From assembly GCF_021390435.2 (NCBI RefSeq), contig NZ_JAJVCN010000004.1, positions 476,501 to 540,500 of the forward strand: a stretch of DNA of 64,000 nt. The letters run 5' to 3'. Below the pieces are notes generated by a model. That model was not told the origin of the DNA. It did not search any database and was given only the letters and a program-made list of their open reading frames with translations. Both the position numbers and the translations under genes were made by a program. The DNA comes from Kibdelosporangium philippinense. Its GTDB lineage: Bacteria; Actinomycetota; Actinomycetes; Mycobacteriales; Pseudonocardiaceae. Positions 41,465-49,854 of the stretch are shown one piece after another; position 1 is the stretch's first letter; the number at the start of each line of letters is the position of its first letter.

Positions 41465-43267
41465 ATGGCCCTTGACAGCCCGAAGCTACGCGATTTGCTC
41501 AAGAACGTAGCTGTAGGCAAGATCCAGCTGCCGGATTTCCAACGTGAGTGGAAGTGGGATGACGAGCGCATCAAAGCGCTGATCGCGACGGTAACGCTGA
41601 ACTATCCACTCGGGGTCGTCATGACTCTCGAGACGGGTGGTGTCGCCCAGTTTCGAGCGCGAACGCTCGCAGGCGTGAAAGTTGATCCTGTAGTTGTGCC
41701 AGACCTGTTGTTGCTTGATGGCCAGCAGCGGCTGACGTCGTTGGTCCAGGCGCTGCATCTCGACCAGCCTGTGGCGACTGTGGATACCCGCGGCCGTAAG
41801 GTTGAGCGCTGGTACTACATGGACATCGACAGGGCTGTTGATCCGAATGCTGATCGGGACGAGGCAGTGGTCTCAGTGCCGGCTGATCGGGTGCTTCGAG
41901 AAGACTTCGCGCGTCGTGTTCGGCTTGATCTGAGTACGCGTGAGGGCGAGTGCGGGGTGGGTTATTTCCCTCTCAGGCTGGTCTTCGACGACGATGCGGT
42001 GAGTGCTTGGCAGAAGTCGTTCGTGGGATTGACGGATGAGAACTGGGACCGATGGGCGATGTTCAATGCCCGTGTCCTGAACAACGTCCGTGAGTGCTTG
42101 GTCCCCATGATCCGGCTCGACTCCACCACGCCGAACGAAGCAGTCTGCTCCGTCTTCGAGCGGGTCAACACCGGTGGTGTTGTTCTCAACGTCTTCGAAC
42201 TTCTCACAGCCACTTATGCAGGTGACCGCAAGCATTCTGAGGAGCACGGCACGGAATACAGCCTGCCCGAAGTCTGGCGCAGCACCAAGGAGAAGCTGGT
42301 AGGTCTGTACCCGGTACTGGGGCAAGTGGAAAGCGGTCGCGACGAAGGACTGACCAACGTCGACTTCTTGCAGGCGGTGAGTCTGGTGCTGTCCTACGAG
42401 CGTAAAACCGGTGGCAGCGCAACTGCGGTGGCCTGCAAGCGACGTGACCTGCTTGCACTTCCGCTGGTGGAGTTCCGGCGGCTGGAGCCTGTCCTGGCGG
42501 AGGCGTTCGCCTGGGTAGGCCGGTTCCTCAGCACCCAGTCGATCTTCACGGTCCGGGACCTGCCTTACCGCACCCAACTTGTTCCACTGGCAGCGGTCAA
42601 GGCTTTGCTTGGGAACCGAGCCGACGATCCCGAAGTGATGGAGCGGCTTGACAGGTGGTTCTGGTGTGGAGTGCTCGGCGAGATGTACGGCGGGTCAGTC
42701 GAGAGCCGGTTCACTCGAGACGTGGAGCAGCTTGTCGCCTGGATCAACGGTTCTCCCGACGAGCCGGACACGGTCGTCGAATCGGTGTTCCTCGCCGAGC
42801 GGCTCACGACGCTCACGACCCGCAACAGCGCTGCTTACAAGGGAATTCAAGCGTTGATCGTCAAGCAGGGAGCGGTCGATTGGAGTCACCCGGAAGACCG
42901 GATGACGGGCGCTTTCGTCATCGGGCAGGGCGTGGCAATCCGGCAGATCTTCCCCGCGACTTGGATTACTAGGAACGGGCATCCTAAGTCTCGCGCTGAC
43001 TCCATCGTCAACAAGACGCCGATGTCACATGCCGCAAGTCGGCGCATGACGGGTGCCCCCTCGGCCTACGTCAACGTACTGGCTCGAGAATCAGGAACAC
43101 CTGATGAGTGGTTCGATGACATCCTCACGACCCACCTCGTCGACCCAGTCTCCCTTCGAGCCGACGACTTCACCACGTTCTACGCAAGTCGCTACGAACG
43201 CCTCCTTTCCCTGGTTGAAATGGCGATGAACAAACGGGTGGTGCGTCGTACCGGTGCGGCGTCATGA
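41465..43267 (+). CDS. DUF262 (GmrSD-type) protein
   Basis: 600 aa from MALDSPKLRDLL, with GGGGAAG ahead. The N-terminal DUF262 domain is clear: IQLPDFQREWKWDDERIKAL at about 21-40 and LLLDGQQRLTSLVQAL at about 83-98, the DGQQR nucleotide-hydrolysis motif of GmrS/ParB-like proteins. Later blocks are SVFERVNTGGVVLNVFELLT and a helical C-terminal half. The HNH motif of full GmrSD fusions (DUF1524) is not evident, although the C-terminal ~100 residues are conserved-looking. It overlaps the CBS/HEPN-like gene by 4 nt (ATGA), so the two are made together. An antiphage or regulatory NTPase role is likely. Confidence 0.8.
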   Translation: MALDSPKLRDLLKNVAVGKIQLPDFQREWKWDDERIKALIATVTLNYPLGVVMTLETGGVAQFRARTLAGVKVDPVVVPDLLLLDGQQRLTSLVQALHLDQPVATVDTRGRKVERWYYMDIDRAVDPNADRDEAVVSVPADRVLREDFARRVRLDLSTREGECGVGYFPLRLVFDDDAVSAWQKSFVGLTDENWDRWAMFNARVLNNVRECLVPMIRLDSTTPNEAVCSVFERVNTGGVVLNVFELLTATYAGDRKHSEEHGTEYSLPEVWRSTKEKLVGLYPVLGQVESGRDEGLTNVDFLQAVSLVLSYERKTGGSATAVACKRRDLLALPLVEFRRLEPVLAEAFAWVGRFLSTQSIFTVRDLPYRTQLVPLAAVKALLGNRADDPEVMERLDRWFWCGVLGEMYGGSVESRFTRDVEQLVAWINGSPDEPDTVVESVFLAERLTTLTTRNSAAYKGIQALIVKQGAVDWSHPEDRMTGAFVIGQGVAIRQIFPATWITRNGHPKSRADSIVNKTPMSHAASRRMTGAPSAYVNVLARESGTPDEWFDDILTTHLVDPVSLRADDFTTFYASRYERLLSLVEMAMNKRVVRRTGAAS

Positions 43268-44250
43268 TGGACGGTTTTCAAGCTGTTGAGTCGCCGGTAC
43301 TCGCGCAGATGGTGGGCAGATCGGTTTCAGCGGCACAGTTTCTGGCGCTGTTTGGTGTCCGCGTACGTAACCACGACAACGTGGCGCGGATAAACGCGAT
43401 CCTCGCAGATGTTGGAGTTGCCACCATCCCGTCCTTCAGCACGTGCCCGACAGGTTCGGAACTTCACATCATCAAGGCGAAGTCGTTTCCCGCAGCCGTC
43501 GAGCCCGATGAGGACGACCTGTCCTCGTCGGCAATGCCGCATCGTGCGCTCCAAGTCGGTGATCTGCCCAGCGCTCGCAACGGACTCGACTCGGTCTCAC
43601 CAGGTACTGACTTGGCTGCGGCGACCATGCTGATGAGAGTAAAGAACTACTCGCAACTGCCGGTCATCGACGGCACATCGGACCTGCGTGGTGTGCTCAC
43701 GTGGAGCAGTGTCGCCCTCAACCTGGAGACAGGAAAACGACCGACTCTGGCAAGAGCGATGACCACGGACTCCATCCCGGTTGCTGAAGTGCATCAGCAA
43801 CTGCTCGCCCATCTGCCTGCGATAACGAAGCAGGGATACCTCCTTGTTCGGGCGAACAATGGCACGTTCTGCGGCATCATCACCAGCGCAGACGTCAGCG
43901 GGCGCTTCGAGACCATGGCCAGGCCGTTCTTCCTCGTGGGCGATATCGAAGCCCGCCTGCGGAAGTGCTTGGCTGTCCTCAACGAGGACGCGATCGCGGC
44001 GGTGCAGAGAAGGAAGAGCGGAAAGATCACTGACTTGACCTTCGGCGAGTACAAGAACCTCATCGACAACGACGCCAACTGGAAGCTGATCGGCTGGCCG
44101 GGAGTACCGCGGGACCAGTTCATCCATCGGCTGGACAAGGTACGCATAATCCGCAACGAGATCGCCCACTTTCGGCCGGAACCACTTGCAGCAACCAGCC
44201 TGGCTGCACTCGAGGAGTTCGCTGGACTGCTCAGGCAGTACGTTCCATGA
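43264..44250 (+). CDS. CBS-domain protein with HEPN-like C terminus
   Basis: 328 aa. Residues ~95-220 carry two CBS-type repeats (MLMRVKNYSQLPVIDGTSDL, RGVLTWSSVAL and QGYLLVRANNGTFCGIITSA), which commonly bind adenine nucleotides. Residues ~225-328 are helical and contain RIIRNEIAHF, where Arg297-Asn298 and His302 form the R-x4-H motif of HEPN RNases. The N-terminal 80 residues are a separate helical part. Coupling to the DUF262 gene suggests a sensor-effector pair: a nucleotide signal through CBS, cleavage through HEPN. The HEPN assignment rests on one motif and fold-like helices. Confidence 0.65.
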   Translation: MMDGFQAVESPVLAQMVGRSVSAAQFLALFGVRVRNHDNVARINAILADVGVATIPSFSTCPTGSELHIIKAKSFPAAVEPDEDDLSSSAMPHRALQVGDLPSARNGLDSVSPGTDLAAATMLMRVKNYSQLPVIDGTSDLRGVLTWSSVALNLETGKRPTLARAMTTDSIPVAEVHQQLLAHLPAITKQGYLLVRANNGTFCGIITSADVSGRFETMARPFFLVGDIEARLRKCLAVLNEDAIAAVQRRKSGKITDLTFGEYKNLIDNDANWKLIGWPGVPRDQFIHRLDKVRIIRNEIAHFRPEPLAATSLAALEEFAGLLRQYVP

Positions 44251-44420
44251 AGATCGCGAGTCCGAAGTTCAGAGGCAGACCGGCGTATGAGTGCTGAAGG
44301 CTTCGTCCGTGCTGGTCAGTAGCGCGGAACGCTCTTGCTCCATTTTTCGCGTCGACCGTGTCACAGCCTCGCATTGGTACGGCGTACAGCATAGTGGTTC
44401 AGTTGACCACGGCAGCTAAG

Positions 44421-46088
44421 CCTGAATCCACCGATAGACCTTGTGTTGATCTTCCGGGGTGTTCTGGTCATGTGTGGATCTTGGGTTTTGGTGGTGGGCA
44501 TGGTGAAACGGCTGGCTTGTCCAGCGTGTCCACGGGAGGTCTCCGGTCGGGCCCTGGCGGGCGGGTGGTGAAGAAAAGGTCAGGCGGCGGGTGGGCTGGC
44601 GGCGGTGTGCAGGGTGGTGAAAGCCTCGGCCCAGGGCCAGTGCTCGGGTAGGTGCAGGACCGGGCGGCCTTGAGGGCGGGCAAGGCGGGCTGGGACGCAG
44701 ACGAGGTGTTTGCGCAGTGTCGCGCCGCGGGCTTTGGCGTGGAAGGTGCTGGTGAGGCTGCCTGCGGCGCGCAGCAGGTTGTGGGCGAGGGCGGTGCAGA
44801 CGACCCACGCGGCGTTGGCGTCGAACTGCCCCGATGGCAGATGCGCCAGCGGGCCGTCGATGAGGTCGGCGAAGGTCGTTTCGACGATCGCGTGCTGCCG
44901 GTGGGCGAGATCAGCGTCTACTGTGGATAGTTCGGTGTTGGTGAAGAACGCGTGGTAACGCCAGATCGGGAACAGGGCGTTCTCGGAGTTCTTGTCCTTC
45001 ACCCGGCGTACCACCAGCCGGGCGGTGATGACGTGGCGGGTTCCGGCGAAGGCGGTATAGCCGGTCTCGGCGACCTCGGCGTCAGAGATCAGCTCGCCGG
45101 TATCGGGATCTTCCACCGAACCCGGGTAGCGCACCGCGACCCACGCGTCCTCGGCGATCGCCGTGATGGCGGCCTGGATTGACGGGTTGGTCGCCACGGT
45201 GATCGAGAACATCGCCCCGGCGCGGCGTGCGGCACTGACCACTGTGCCGGCGTAGTAGGCGGAATCGCCGCGGACCAGGATCCGTCCCGCGCGTGCCCCG
45301 GCGGCTTTCGCAGTGTTCAGGGCTTGGGTCAGTAACCTCGCCGCGCCCCGCGCGGAACCGGCGTTGCCTGCCCGCAGACGGATCGCGGCGACGAGGGGTG
45401 CGGCCAGCCGGGTGGAGATCGTGACCACCAGCGGCGAGAGCCCTCGCAGCAACAATTGGTAGCCACCGACTTTGGCCGGCCCGAACCGCGCACCTCGTTT
45501 CTGGGTGCCGTACACGCGGCGCAGCAGCGAGTCGATGTCCACAAAGGTCATCTGATCCGCCCCGGCCAGCACCGGGGTCTTCGCCGCCAGCGACACCAGC
45601 ATCGCGCGCAGCACCGCGGCCAGTTGCAGCGCATGGCCGTGGGTGAACGAGCGCAGAAACGATCCCAGCGTCGAGGGCGCGTACACCCCGGTGAACAGAC
45701 GTTTCATCCCGCCGTGGCGGATCACGTCCAGGTCATCGATACAGTCCGCGCCCGCGAGCATCCCCGCGACGATCGAGGCGACCTTGCCTGCCGGGCTGGC
45801 CCCAGTCGACGGGATCGGAGCGTTCGTGATCTCTACCTTCTGCGCTACCAGTTCCGACATGCCCGCCCGCTCGGCCAGCGCCATCACCGGCACGATCCCG
45901 GCGCAGGACACGAGATTCTCCTCATCGAACCGCACCGCCGCCCGCGACCACCTGTGCGATAATTTCACTGAAAGTGCCTTCCATCCCCGGGTGATAATCG
46001 AGCCTCAGTAACTCGTATTATCGCAGGTCAGAAGGCACTTTCACTTGTAACACGCCGCCCCGAACACCCACTCATCAGTGGATTCAGG
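44421..46088 (-). mobile_element. Complete IS1380-family insertion sequence
   Basis: 1668 bp with ends CCTGAATCCAC[CT]GAT at both termini. A 5-bp duplication CTAAG lies at 44416-44420 and 46089-46093. A separate inverted repeat (GAAAGTGCCTTC near 45972 / GAAGGCACTTTC near 46031) sits in the transposase leader. The flanks join into apparently non-coding sequence. Confidence 0.93.
44580..45968 (-). CDS. IS1380-family transposase
   Basis: 462 aa. The family blocks are present: VSCAGIVPVMALAERAGMSE, ADCIDDLDVIRHGGMKRLFT, FVDIDSLLRRVYGTQKRGAR (first Asp), ILVRGDSAYYAGTVVSAARR (second Asp), then HAIVETTFADLIDGPLAHLP with the terminal Glu and NAAWVVCTALAHNLLRAAG. The catalytic DDE set is intact. 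Transcribed leftward inside the element; the start lies 120 bp from the right end. Confidence 0.93.
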   Translation of the reverse strand: MKLSHRWSRAAVRFDEENLVSCAGIVPVMALAERAGMSELVAQKVEITNAPIPSTGASPAGKVASIVAGMLAGADCIDDLDVIRHGGMKRLFTGVYAPSTLGSFLRSFTHGHALQLAAVLRAMLVSLAAKTPVLAGADQMTFVDIDSLLRRVYGTQKRGARFGPAKVGGYQLLLRGLSPLVVTISTRLAAPLVAAIRLRAGNAGSARGAARLLTQALNTAKAAGARAGRILVRGDSAYYAGTVVSAARRAGAMFSITVATNPSIQAAITAIAEDAWVAVRYPGSVEDPDTGELISDAEVAETGYTAFAGTRHVITARLVVRRVKDKNSENALFPIWRYHAFFTNTELSTVDADLAHRQHAIVETTFADLIDGPLAHLPSGQFDANAAWVVCTALAHNLLRAAGSLTSTFHAKARGATLRKHLVCVPARLARPQGRPVLHLPEHWPWAEAFTTLHTAASPPAA

Positions 46089-46189
46089 CTAAGACCGAAC
46101 GGTCAGGGCGGTGGACCTGGACCAAACGGCACACTTGGTGGCTCGTCAAGTGTGTTGGGGTAGCGGGAGCCAAATGGGAGGATTGAATG

Positions 46190-46512
46190 TGTCGCGAGTG
46201 GCCTGAACTGCGCTGAAGTGCTTGGAACAGAACCGGTTTGACGTCGACTCCTCTGTTCTCGCCGGGATACTCCTTTGTGGACCTGTCGGGGGCAAGGGCT
46301 CGCAGGTTCGGGCGCTCTCCCTAATTGGGAGCACGATGTGGGAGCAGGTTGGGAGCAATCCGCTGCGTTGGACTGTCCCCAACTGCGTTCAACGGCTGTC
46401 AACGGACCTGTCTTGACATGCAGAAGTCGCGTTCTTGCAGGTTGGGCCTTTGGGCGTTGTACGTTTTTTTGACACGGTAGGGGTCACTGGTTCAATCCCA
46501 GTATCGCCCACC
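46190..46512 (+). repeat. ~300-bp att-region repeat, copy 1
   Basis: Imperfect direct repeat of 49455-49760. Shared landmarks in order are CGCTGAAGTGC, TTGACGTCGA, TCCTTTGTGGA, TTGGGAGCAATCCG.TGCGTTGGA, CGGCTGTCAACG, TGACATGCAGAAGTCG and TTGACACGGTAG. This copy ends in an intact tRNA-Val 3' half. Confidence 0.75.
46469..46512 (+). other. tRNA-Val(GAC) 3' half, attachment-site remnant
   Basis: From the anticodon loop (TTGACAC, anticodon GAC) through variable loop, T-arm (ACTGG-TTCAATC-CCAGT) and acceptor strand ATCGCCCA, followed by CC. The 5' half of the tRNA is absent, so this is not a functional gene but the end left by integration at a tRNA 3' end. Confidence 0.8.
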
Positions 46513-46631
46513 CGATAAGTGCAGTTCAGAGGCCTTGTTGACGTTCGTCGTCGGCAAGGCCTGTGGCTTTTGACCGTTGATTGACCGTGATTCTCGCCTC
46601 AGGCTGTGGCGTGTCGAGCCTGGCGTGGTGG

Positions 46632-46757
46632 TCAGTCGGTTCTGAGATGTCGGTGGTTACGGACACGTTCGAAGGCCTCGAGAGCGTGTTCGTCTGATGC
46701 GGCGAGAGTGTGCAGGTATCGCTCCGTGGCGCGCAGGCTGGAGTGTCGGACGCCGCG
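46632..46757 (-). pseudogene. C-terminal fragment of a tyrosine integrase
   Basis: The minus-strand frame reads RGVRHSSLRATERYLHTLAA and then DEHALEAFERVRNHRHLRTD before a stop. HSSLRATERYLH is the last catalytic block, with the active-site Tyr. The rest of the gene is gone. It sits 120 bp from the tRNA-Val half, the usual int-next-to-att arrangement. Confidence 0.75.
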
Positions 46758-46760
46758 GTT

Positions 46761-47025
46761 CGCTGGCGCTGTGGTGGGTGCTGGCGGTCGTCTATCTTGC
46801 TGCTGGCGTCCTGGATGTCTGGATCGCGGTCAGCATGCTGGTGTGGTGGCCTCTACCCGTGGTCGTAGTGGAAGCGATCGCAGCGGCTGGATGTACTGGG
46901 GTAGCAATGAACTGGGGGCGTCGGCCTTCAACATTGCCGTCGGCTGGGCGCACGTGCGCGGTTCGTCGAATGTGGTGTTCGCCATTGACGCCGCCGAAGA
47001 AGCGCTCAATGCTCTTATCAGGTGA
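46761..47025 (+). pseudogene. Broken small membrane protein gene
   Basis: One frame gives two hydrophobic segments (LALWWVLAVVYLAAGVLDVW and WWPLPVVVVEAIAAAGCTGV). From about 46920 the protein-like sequence continues in another frame (LGASAFNIAVGWAHVRGSSN and VVFAIDAAEEALNALIR, stop at 47025). The 5' end runs into the integrase fragment. Truncated and frameshifted; family unknown. Confidence 0.5.
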
Positions 47026-47132
47026 TTCTGCATTGTCACGTCCTACGCTCGTCCCCACGGCGTCTTATCTTCGCCGATTGAGTATTGTCCAATAGGATCA
47101 CCCGAGCAGGGCAGCCAAGGTAGGAAGTGTCC

Positions 47133-48218
47133 ATGGAGGTTGGAGAGGACTGGGCATACAGGGCCAAGCAACGCGACCGGGTCACCCAAGTGAAGGTGCT
47201 GCGAATCGGCACCAACCGACCACCTCGCGTTTTCGTCAAGTTCGTGGCCGACGAGTTCGAAGGGCGGGAGGAATGGGTGCCCCCGGCTCGGCTAAAGACC
47301 TTGTGGAGCGAAGTCGACGACTGGCTGGCGAACGAGGCTCGCTGGACTGCCCTTCACGACGCCTCGTGGCGTGATAGCGACGATGCAGAACTTCTCGCGG
47401 CGGAGCTCATCATTGACGGCCGCTCGTCTCTCGGCTGTGTCAGCATCGGAGGGACCAGCGACAACGGCATTCTGTACATCCAAGATGTCGATGCGCTCTC
47501 TGAGAGACTCGGCCTGGACGGCACTGAGCTGACTAGTGACCCGTTGTGTATTCGCTCAGACGACGGCACCTGGGCCTGTCCCTTCTCCGTGATGCTCACC
47601 GTCGCCAAGCGAGCCGCGCAGGTACTCACTGACGAGATCCTTGCCGAGATAGAAAAGGAAGAAAGAAGGGCTCAGCAGCGGGCCATCCATGGGGAATACC
47701 AACCCAGTCGCCGCGGGGACGGGTACTACTTCAGGCCAGAGGTTTGCGCTGAAGTCGACGTCCGCTACGTCCCGGCATGGCGGCTGATGCGAGAGTGGTG
47801 CGGGCAGGACGCTGTCGAGCGGCACACAGAACTGATCGCTCTTCGCGACGAAGTCTTCCGGCTGGGCAAGCTGGTCGAACAGGCCGTCACTGCCTTGGCC
47901 AAGCACGACAAAGCGACTGCACGGGACCTGGAGAAGGAACTCGGCGTTCCCATTGAGACATTGCGCGCAGCCAGCGTCGCGAAGATCAGTAACCACTGTT
48001 CGGCCCATATGGGCTCCAGCGGCCGAGGTACGGCTTCAAGTCTTGAGGCCGCGGCTCTAGCATCTCTGGCTGGAACGTCGTGCGGTGCAAGGGATCGATG
48101 CGATCAGCATAGGCACGCGCCCATTCGATCCACATTGTGGCGTCAGTGTTATCTGACTGCGCTGCCTCCAGCACATCGCAGTATGCTCGGATTTTGGCTG
48201 CGTGCTCCCACGAGCTGA
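47133..48218 (+). CDS. Hypothetical protein with SH3-like N-terminal domain
   Basis: 361 aa from MEVGEDWAYRAK. Residues 1-65 form a beta-rich domain (VTQVKVLRIGTNRPPRVFVK, GREEWVPPARLKTLW), followed by a variable middle and a helical part (ELIALRDEVFRLGKLVEQAV). The last ~70 residues (after AASVAKISN) lose protein-like character and overlap the opposing gene's 3' end, so a frameshift near 47985 probably altered the tail. The same N-terminal domain style occurs in the gene at 49855-51330. Function unknown; such proteins are frequent in actinomycete mobile regions. Confidence 0.6.
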   Translation: MEVGEDWAYRAKQRDRVTQVKVLRIGTNRPPRVFVKFVADEFEGREEWVPPARLKTLWSEVDDWLANEARWTALHDASWRDSDDAELLAAELIIDGRSSLGCVSIGGTSDNGILYIQDVDALSERLGLDGTELTSDPLCIRSDDGTWACPFSVMLTVAKRAAQVLTDEILAEIEKEERRAQQRAIHGEYQPSRRGDGYYFRPEVCAEVDVRYVPAWRLMREWCGQDAVERHTELIALRDEVFRLGKLVEQAVTALAKHDKATARDLEKELGVPIETLRAASVAKISNHCSAHMGSSGRGTASSLEAAALASLAGTSCGARDRCDQHRHAPIRSTLWRQCYLTALPPAHRSMLGFWLRAPTS

Positions 48219-48879
48219 CTTGTTTGGTGAGTTCTTGGATCCGGATGTCCTCAGCAAAGCGAAATCGGGCAGTCGCCATCGCGGCTTCCCAGTCCCTCTG
48301 ACGGCGCGCTTCCGCATCGAGTTTGGCGATGCGGCGCTCCTCGTCGAGTTGGGCGCGCCCTTCCAGCTCGGCTATGACGTCCGGCAGCTTGTCGTCAAGC
48401 GTCCACCTGGCACGATCTGCCCAACGCCGGCGACGGCCGTTGTAGCTCCAGTCATGCGCAAGCTCTACCACCAGGCGACCGGTTCCGACCTCGCGTTCGG
48501 ACGGCTGGACTCGTTGCCACACATACGTTTTCTTCTGGGTGAGTTCTTCCGCGGTCGGATACTGCTCAACGACCTCGAACTCCTCGGAGATCTGCAGGCT
48601 ATAGCGAGATTTGTCGATGACCATGGTGACGCCATGACTGTCGTCCTCGATCTCCGCCGAGTGACCGCGCTGCTCCCAGTCAGTCAACAGTGTGTGGAGG
48701 ATGCGAAGCGCCCCTTTTTTCTCATGGGGCTCAGTCCCGTCCACGATTTCACCTAAAGAAGTGGTAAGGATTTGCCACACGGTGGAGGCGGCGACCTTGA
48801 TGCCGAGAACGAGGAGTTCGTCGTGGATCCGGCGGTAGCCCCAGTTCGGGTTCTCCTTCGCGAGGAGCCAGAGCCACAT
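47986..48879 (-). pseudogene. Hypothetical gene 3' part fused to a transposase fragment
   Basis: The frame begins with WLLAKENPNWGYRRIHDELL and VLGIKVAASTVWQIL, a block from integrase-core transposases. It then switches at about 48765 to unrelated sequence (SLGEIVDGTEPHEKKGALRI ... VELAHDWSYNGRRRRWADRA) that looks like the C-terminal two thirds of another protein with charged helices. An IS remnant has therefore replaced the 5' end of an older gene. A chimeric product could be made but is unlikely to be functional as a transposase. Confidence 0.6.
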
Positions 48880-48991
48880 CTGACGAACAAAACCACGAGG
48901 TGAAGCGGTGGGTGCAAGCCTTGGGCGTCACTTCACCTGATCAGGCGGTTCCGGGCGTCTCCACAAGCGGAGTCGTCCTGTGCGGTCGAGC

Positions 48992-49411
48992 ATGGCCGTC
49001 ATGATCACCAAGTTCGCACGGATCCTCGTAGTCGCCTGCGCGGCACTGGGTCTGTTCGCCACGCCTGCCGTCGCGCTGGCCGCCACCGCGCCGATGGCCA
49101 AGCCGACAACGCTCACGTTGGACGCCGGCGACACACAGGTCAAGCTGAAGAAGGGCAACAAGCTCTCGGTCAAGGGCAAGCTCGGCACTCAAGGCGAGTC
49201 GCGCGAGCTGACGCTCGGCCTGGACGTCTTCGCGCAGATCAAGATCGGCGCGTCGGGTTGGGCGGACCTGACTTCCAAGTCCTGCCAACCGAACTCGACG
49301 TTCAACCTGAAGCTGACCGTTGAGGTCTCCGCGGACCTGCGGCTGTACTTCCCCGGCACGCACCTGTACGCCTCGGCCACATCGAACGTCGTTGGCGTCG
49401 TCGTCATCTAG
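48992..49411 (+). CDS. Small secreted beta-rich protein
   Basis: About 139 aa. A Sec signal peptide (ITKFARILVVACAALGLFAT, cleavage probably after ALA near residue 30) is followed by a repetitive beta-sandwich-like sequence (TLTLDAGDTQVKLKKGNKLS and LYFPGTHLYASATSNVVGVV). No lipobox or anchor. It resembles Ig-like or bacterial adhesion domains, but no family is assigned. It lies between IS debris and the second copy of the att-region repeat. Confidence 0.6.
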   Translation: MAVMITKFARILVVACAALGLFATPAVALAATAPMAKPTTLTLDAGDTQVKLKKGNKLSVKGKLGTQGESRELTLGLDVFAQIKIGASGWADLTSKSCQPNSTFNLKLTVEVSADLRLYFPGTHLYASATSNVVGVVVI

Positions 49412-49454
49412 CGACAGAACGGGCGAGCAGTACCCAGGCTCAACCGGAATATGA

Positions 49455-49760
49455 GGTAAGTGTATCGAATTCCGCTGAAGTGCAGGGGACGGCACCTGGT
49501 TGACGTCGAGTTTCTGTGTTCGCGCTCGTCAATGTCCTTTGTGGATCACTCTTGGGTCAAGGGGCGCGTTCGGGCGTCCTCCGAGGTTGGGAGCAAAGCC
49601 TTGGGAGCAGATTGGGAGCAATCCGATGCGTTGGATTGCTCCCGACTGCGATGAACGGCTGTCAACGACCTGTCATGACATGCAGAAGTCGGGTTTTCGC
49701 AGGTCAGAGCTCTTGACATCGTACGTTGACACGGTAGAGGTCACCGTTTTGATCCGAGCG
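49455..49760 (+). repeat. ~300-bp att-region repeat, copy 2
   Basis: Partner of 46190-46512. The tRNA-Val-like end is degenerate here: the anticodon loop and variable loop remain (TTGACACGGTAGAGGTCACC at 49726-49745), but the T-arm and acceptor strand have diverged. The two copies bracket about 3.2 kb. Confidence 0.7.
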
Positions 49761-49854
49761 CCGCTGGTCTGGCCCCAACCACCGCGCTCGATGGACCCGT
49801 CGTCAACAACGATCCCCATCTAGAGGTCTCTTGATCGCGATCTATGGGTGAGTG

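Noticed and set aside
46469..46512. Functional tRNA-Val gene
   Set aside because: Only the anticodon loop to acceptor 3' strand is present; no D-arm or 5' acceptor strand lies upstream.
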